Source: Hephaestia sp. MAHUQ-44 (GTDB lineage Bacteria > Pseudomonadota > Alphaproteobacteria > Sphingomonadales > Sphingomonadaceae). From it: DNA of 64,000 nt. Position numbers and translations under genes: made by a program. Positions within the stretch are counted from its first letter, which is position 1, and every line of letters starts with the position of its first letter. The stretch is from positions 1-64,000 of the forward strand of contig NZ_JAMSLX010000014.1 in the NCBI RefSeq assembly GCF_023806085.1. Reading direction: 5' to 3'. Of the stretch, positions 60,971 through 64,000 are shown one piece after another. Under the pieces are notes generated by a model that was not told where the DNA came from, did not search any database, and saw only the letters and a program-made list of their open reading frames with translations.

Positions 60971-61771
60971 ATGGACGAAAACGGGACAAGGCCGGATCGG
61001 CGCGATCTGTTGCGGGCCGGCGCCGTGATCGCGGCCGGCGCGATGTCGGGGGCCGGCCTCGCCGCCGTCGCCGAAGCAGGCCAGCCGCGAATCATCAAGA
61101 CGCTGACCTTCATGGTGCGCAAGCCGGGCACCACGCATGAAGAGTTCATGCGCTACTGGCTCGACGTCCATGCCCCGATGGCGCTGAAGGTGCCGGGGAT
61201 GCGCGGCATGATCTGCAACGAGATCACCAGCGCGTCGAACGGCAATCTCGCGATCTCCAGCGGCGCCAGCGTCATGATCGATGGCGTGGCCGAATCGTGG
61301 AAGGAGGAGACCAGTTCACTCCAGAATCCCGCCGCGCCCGAAGCCGCCAAGGCCTGGTACGCCGACGGCCCGATCTTCGTCGGGCAGATCAAGGGCTTTC
61401 GCGTCCGCGAGAATGTCTTCGTCCGCCCCAGGCGCGGCGGCACGGGGCTGATCGCCTTGCTCAAACGCAAGCCCGAACAGTCGCATGCCCAATTCGCCGA
61501 TCATTGGCTGAACGTCCACGGACCGATGGCGCACGAGGTTCCCGAAGTGGCAGGGCTGATCCTCAACGAGGTGACATCGGAAGCCCGGCGCAGCGACATC
61601 CCCCCGCTGACCGGCTTCGGCGAGATCGACGGCATCGCGCAATCCTTCCGCCACGACATGGATGCGCCGCTCTCTCCCCAGCGCGAACGCTGGTATGCCG
61701 ACGGCCAGGCGAGCATCGGCGAAGCCATCGGCTATCGCACGCGCGAACATGTCATCATCCAACCCAGCTGA
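60971..61771 (+). CDS. Tat-exported protein with two EthD domains
   Basis: The 266-residue protein begins with a twin-arginine leader (RPDRRDLLRAGAVIAAGAMSGAGL, about 7-30), which suggests export of a folded product. Two ferredoxin-like EthD domains follow: first about 43-150 (TFMVRKPGTTHEEFMRYWLDVHAPMA), second about 158-262 (IALLKRKPEQSHAQFADHWLNVHGPMA). EthD-type domains form alpha/beta barrels that bind hydrophobic or aromatic molecules; few have a proven activity. GGGAGG just before the ATG at 60971 gives a clear start. It leads the rightward operon with the two RraA-type genes, 10 bp ahead of the first. Confidence 0.85.
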   Translation: MDENGTRPDRRDLLRAGAVIAAGAMSGAGLAAVAEAGQPRIIKTLTFMVRKPGTTHEEFMRYWLDVHAPMALKVPGMRGMICNEITSASNGNLAISSGASVMIDGVAESWKEETSSLQNPAAPEAAKAWYADGPIFVGQIKGFRVRENVFVRPRRGGTGLIALLKRKPEQSHAQFADHWLNVHGPMAHEVPEVAGLILNEVTSEARRSDIPPLTGFGEIDGIAQSFRHDMDAPLSPQRERWYADGQASIGEAIGYRTREHVIIQPS

Positions 61772-61781
61772 CGGAATTGTC

Positions 61782-62450
61782 ATGACCGATTCGCTCATCA
61801 CCCGCCTCGGGCAGCTCGACACGTGCTGCGTCTCGGATGCCTGCGACCAACTTGGCCTGCCTCCGGCCGTGACCGGCATCGCGCCGCAATCGGCCCGGCG
61901 CCGCATTGCCGGCCGCGTCGTTACCGTCACGCTCGCGGCCGGAACGCCCCCCTCCGGGTCAAGCCGGCATCTCTGCACCTCGGCGATCGAGCGCGCGGGC
62001 GCAGGCGACGTCGTCGTCGTCGAGCAGCGCACCGGCATCGATGCCGCCGGTTGGGGCGGTATCCTGTCCAACGCCGCAGCCATGCGGGGGCTGTCGGGCG
62101 TGATCGTCGACGGCCCGGCGCGCGACATCGACGAAGCCGCCGAGCTGGAATTCCCGGTCTACAGCCGATCGCGCACCTGCCGTACCGCGCGGGGCCGCAT
62201 CTACGAGACCGCATCGGGCGCGCCGGTGACGATCGGCGACAGCCAGGTGAACGAAGGCGACTATGTCCTCGCCGACGGCAGCGGCGTGGTGTTCGTTCCC
62301 GCCGATCGGATCGACGCGGTGCTGGACGCCGCCGACCGGATCAACGCCCGCGAGGCGGCCATGACCGTCGCGGTCCGCGCGGGTGAGCCCGTCAGCCAGG
62401 TGATGGGCGCAAGCTACGAACAGATGCTGACCAAGGGAGCCGCCGCATGA
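61782..62450 (+). CDS. RraA/HMG-CHA aldolase-family protein, copy 1
   Basis: The 222-residue protein has the RraA fold with the conserved VIVDGPARDIDE segment, whose Arg and Asp bind substrate and metal in 4-hydroxy-4-methyl-2-oxoglutarate / 4-carboxy-4-hydroxy-2-oxoadipate aldolases (the last step of protocatechuate 4,5-cleavage and gallate pathways). A VSDACDQLGLPP segment at the N-terminus is also typical. It probably releases pyruvate or oxaloacetate in the cytoplasm, although some RraA-fold members have other roles. It overlaps the next gene by 4 bases (ATGA). A longer in-frame start would lie inside the EthD gene. Confidence 0.82.
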   Translation: MTDSLITRLGQLDTCCVSDACDQLGLPPAVTGIAPQSARRRIAGRVVTVTLAAGTPPSGSSRHLCTSAIERAGAGDVVVVEQRTGIDAAGWGGILSNAAAMRGLSGVIVDGPARDIDEAAELEFPVYSRSRTCRTARGRIYETASGAPVTIGDSQVNEGDYVLADGSGVVFVPADRIDAVLDAADRINAREAAMTVAVRAGEPVSQVMGASYEQMLTKGAAA

Positions 62451-63103
62451 GCGATACCAATGTGAAGCGTGCGGGTCGTCTCGATACCGCCACGATCAGC
62501 GACGCCATGGACAAGCTGGGCATCGCCGGCCAGTGTTTAGGGATCAAGCCGCTTTCGCCCGATTTCCGGTTCGCCGGGCGCGCGGTGACGTTCCGCTATA
62601 CCGCCGCCGCCAAGCCCGCGGGCAGCGTCGGCGACTATATCGACGATGTCCCGCCGGGCAGCGTGATCGTGCTCGACAATGGCGGGCGCGAGGATGCGAC
62701 CGTCTGGGGCGATATCCTGACCTCGGTCGCGCATCGCCGCGGCGTTGCGGGGACGCTGATCGACGGCGCCTGCCGCGACACCGATCTCGCGCGGTCGCTC
62801 GGCTATCCGGTGTTCAGCCGCAGCTACTCGATGCGCACGGGCAAGGATCGGGTTCAGCTCGAAGCCGCCGACACGATCGTCACGATCGGCGCGGCACGCG
62901 TCGCGCCGGGTGATCTGGTGCGCGGCGACGCCGACGGCGCGGTCGTGCTCCCCCGGCAGCATGAGGAAGCGATCCTCGAGACGGCCGAAGCGATCGAGCA
63001 CGCCGAAACCGCCATCCGGGCAGCGCTCGATCGCGGCCTGCGCCTCGACGAGGCGCGGCGCGCGCACAATTACCACGCGCTGCAGCGGCGCGAGCAGGAA
63101 TAG
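62447..63103 (+). CDS. RraA/HMG-CHA aldolase-family protein, copy 2
   Basis: The 218-residue paralogue of the preceding gene shows ISDAMDKLGI, GVAGTLIDGACRDTDLARS with the conserved Arg-Asp pair, and VAPGDLVRGDADGAVVLP. The two copies differ widely outside these motifs, so this is an old duplication or independent recruitment. Together they might form a heteromeric enzyme or two different aldolases. The C-terminus has an Arg/Glu-rich tail. It is convergent with the CoA-transferase, 8 bp between stops. Confidence 0.82.
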   Translation: MSDTNVKRAGRLDTATISDAMDKLGIAGQCLGIKPLSPDFRFAGRAVTFRYTAAAKPAGSVGDYIDDVPPGSVIVLDNGGREDATVWGDILTSVAHRRGVAGTLIDGACRDTDLARSLGYPVFSRSYSMRTGKDRVQLEAADTIVTIGAARVAPGDLVRGDADGAVVLPRQHEEAILETAEAIEHAETAIRAALDRGLRLDEARRAHNYHALQRREQE

Positions 63104-63111
63104 CCCGGCGC

Positions 63112-64000
63112 TCAGCCGCCCGCTTCGCGCCTGATCTCCTCGTCATGCTGCCCCAACAGCGGCGGCGCGCGGTCGTAGCTGACGGGGGCGTTGGCGAAGC
63201 GTAGCGGGCTGGCGACCATCGGCAGCGATCCGGCGGTGGGGTGATCGAGATGGACGAGCATCCCGCGATGTGCGACCTGCGCATCGGCCAGCGCATCGGG
63301 CACGGTGTTGATCGGCGCGCACGGCACGCCCGCCTGCTCGAGGCGCTGCACCCACCCCGCCATGTCATCGGCGGCGAGCGCAGCGATGATCTCGGGGAGC
63401 AGCGCCGCCTGATGCTGCACGCGCCCGCCATTGGTGACGAAGCGCGGGTCCTCGGCAAGGTCGGGCCGCGCGATCGCCTCGCAGAATTTGGCATATTGCC
63501 CGTCATTGCCGACCACCACCACGACATGCCCGTCGCGGCAGGGAAACACATCCTGCGGCTGGATATTGGGATGCTTGTTGCCCGCGCGGCGCGGCGGCGT
63601 GCCCGAGACGAGGTAGTTCATCGCCTGATTGGCGAGCGAGCCCACCATCACGTCGAGCATGGCGAGGTCGATATAGTCGCCCTTTCCCGTCTCCGCCCGG
63701 CGCGCGAGCCCCGCCAGCACGCCGATCGCGGCGTACATGCCCGTCATCAGATCGACCACCGGGATGCCGACCTTCTGCGGGCCCGCGCCGGGATAGCCAT
63801 CGGCTTCGCCGGTCACGCTCATCAGCCCGCCCATCGCCTGGATCATGAAATCATACGCCGCGTGCCCGGCGCGCGGGCCGGTCTGGCCGAAGCCGGTGAT
63901 CGAGCAATAGACGAGACGCGGCTGGAGCGCGGCGAGATCGGCATAGCCGAGCCCCCATTTCGCCAGCGCGCCGGTCTTGTAATTCTCCAGCACCACATCC
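63112..64000 (-). CDS. Family III (CaiB/BaiF) CoA-transferase, N-terminus outside window
   Basis: The frame is open to the right edge, so the N-terminal part is missing. VLENYKTGALAKWGLGY and YCSITGFGQTGPRAGHAAYDFMIQAMGGLMSVTG are classic for the family. The Asp in VDLMTGMYAAIGVLAGL corresponds to the catalytic Asp that forms the acyl/CoA intermediate in formyl-CoA transferase. It moves CoA between carboxylic acids. Position next to the aldolase-like genes suggests use in the same catabolic route, but it is on the other strand and might belong to a neighbouring operon. Confidence 0.9.
   Translation of the reverse strand, partial: DVVLENYKTGALAKWGLGYADLAALQPRLVYCSITGFGQTGPRAGHAAYDFMIQAMGGLMSVTGEADGYPGAGPQKVGIPVVDLMTGMYAAIGVLAGLARRAETGKGDYIDLAMLDVMVGSLANQAMNYLVSGTPPRRAGNKHPNIQPQDVFPCRDGHVVVVVGNDGQYAKFCEAIARPDLAEDPRFVTNGGRVQHQAALLPEIIAALAADDMAGWVQRLEQAGVPCAPINTVPDALADAQVAHRGMLVHLDHPTAGSLPMVASPLRFANAPVSYDRAPPLLGQHDEEIRREAGG

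Overview
The window is about 64 kb of GC-rich DNA that reads like a sphingomonad (alphaproteobacterial, Sphingomonas-type) chromosome. This is inferred from the gene families: a large TonB-dependent receptor, a polysaccharide priming transferase of the kind that starts sphingans, a fused cysNC with cysD and cysQ, a RegB/RegA redox pair behind a cyo quinol oxidase, RTX surface proteins with type I exporters, and a meta-cleavage-type aromatic catabolic cluster. I saw no rRNA, tRNA, CRISPR array, insertion sequence or phage gene.

Layout. 1-9.5 kb: polysaccharide and sulfate assimilation. An O-antigen ligase/polymerase-type membrane protein (cut by the left edge), a small membrane protein, cysD-cysNC-cysQ (sulfate activation to PAPS and PAP removal), a divergent undecaprenyl-phosphate sugar-1-phosphate transferase, a DASS/SLC13-type permease and an anchored periplasmic protein of unknown function. 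9.5-12.5 kb: isochorismatase-type hydrolase and pirin, with a divergent LysR regulator. 12.5-20.6 kb: a glycan-use group of GH3 beta-xylosidase-like enzyme, TonB receptor, ACS-type MFS permease and SMP-30 lactonase, with two copies of a GTAGCGCTAC operator in front of the GH3 gene.

20.8-36.9 kb: the most distinctive block. Six tightly packed or overlapping genes encode two complete type I secretion systems (TolC-ABC-HlyD twice). They are followed on the same strand by two probable substrates: a 449-residue protein with a Gly-zipper-like segment, a Thr-Pro linker and Ig/cadherin-like domains, and a 1693-residue RTX protein. I read this as a surface-layer or biofilm adhesin export locus. 37.1-40.6 kb: glutamine-dependent NAD synthetase and a secreted M28 peptidase.

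40.7-47.4 kb (read right to left): cyoABCD-surf1-regB-regA, a bo3-type quinol oxidase with its assembly factor and a redox two-component system, all overlapping or nearly so. A 19-bp perfect palindrome lies just upstream of cyoA, between it and a divergent MHS-type permease. 48.9-56.4 kb: an RND tripartite pump, a small sphingomonad hypothetical protein, and a TetR regulator bracketed by two copies of TGACCGGTATATAA.

56.5-64 kb: an aromatic-acid catabolic region. A leftward operon carries an AAHS permease, class III extradiol dioxygenase, RidA-like protein, LigJ-like amidohydrolase and a small unassigned protein. A rightward group carries a Tat-targeted double EthD protein and two tandem RraA/aldolase-family proteins. 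A family III CoA-transferase runs off the right edge. Together these look like uptake and ring cleavage of a gallate- or protocatechuate-like compound, with hydration and aldol cleavage of the product. The exact substrate cannot be read from sequence alone.
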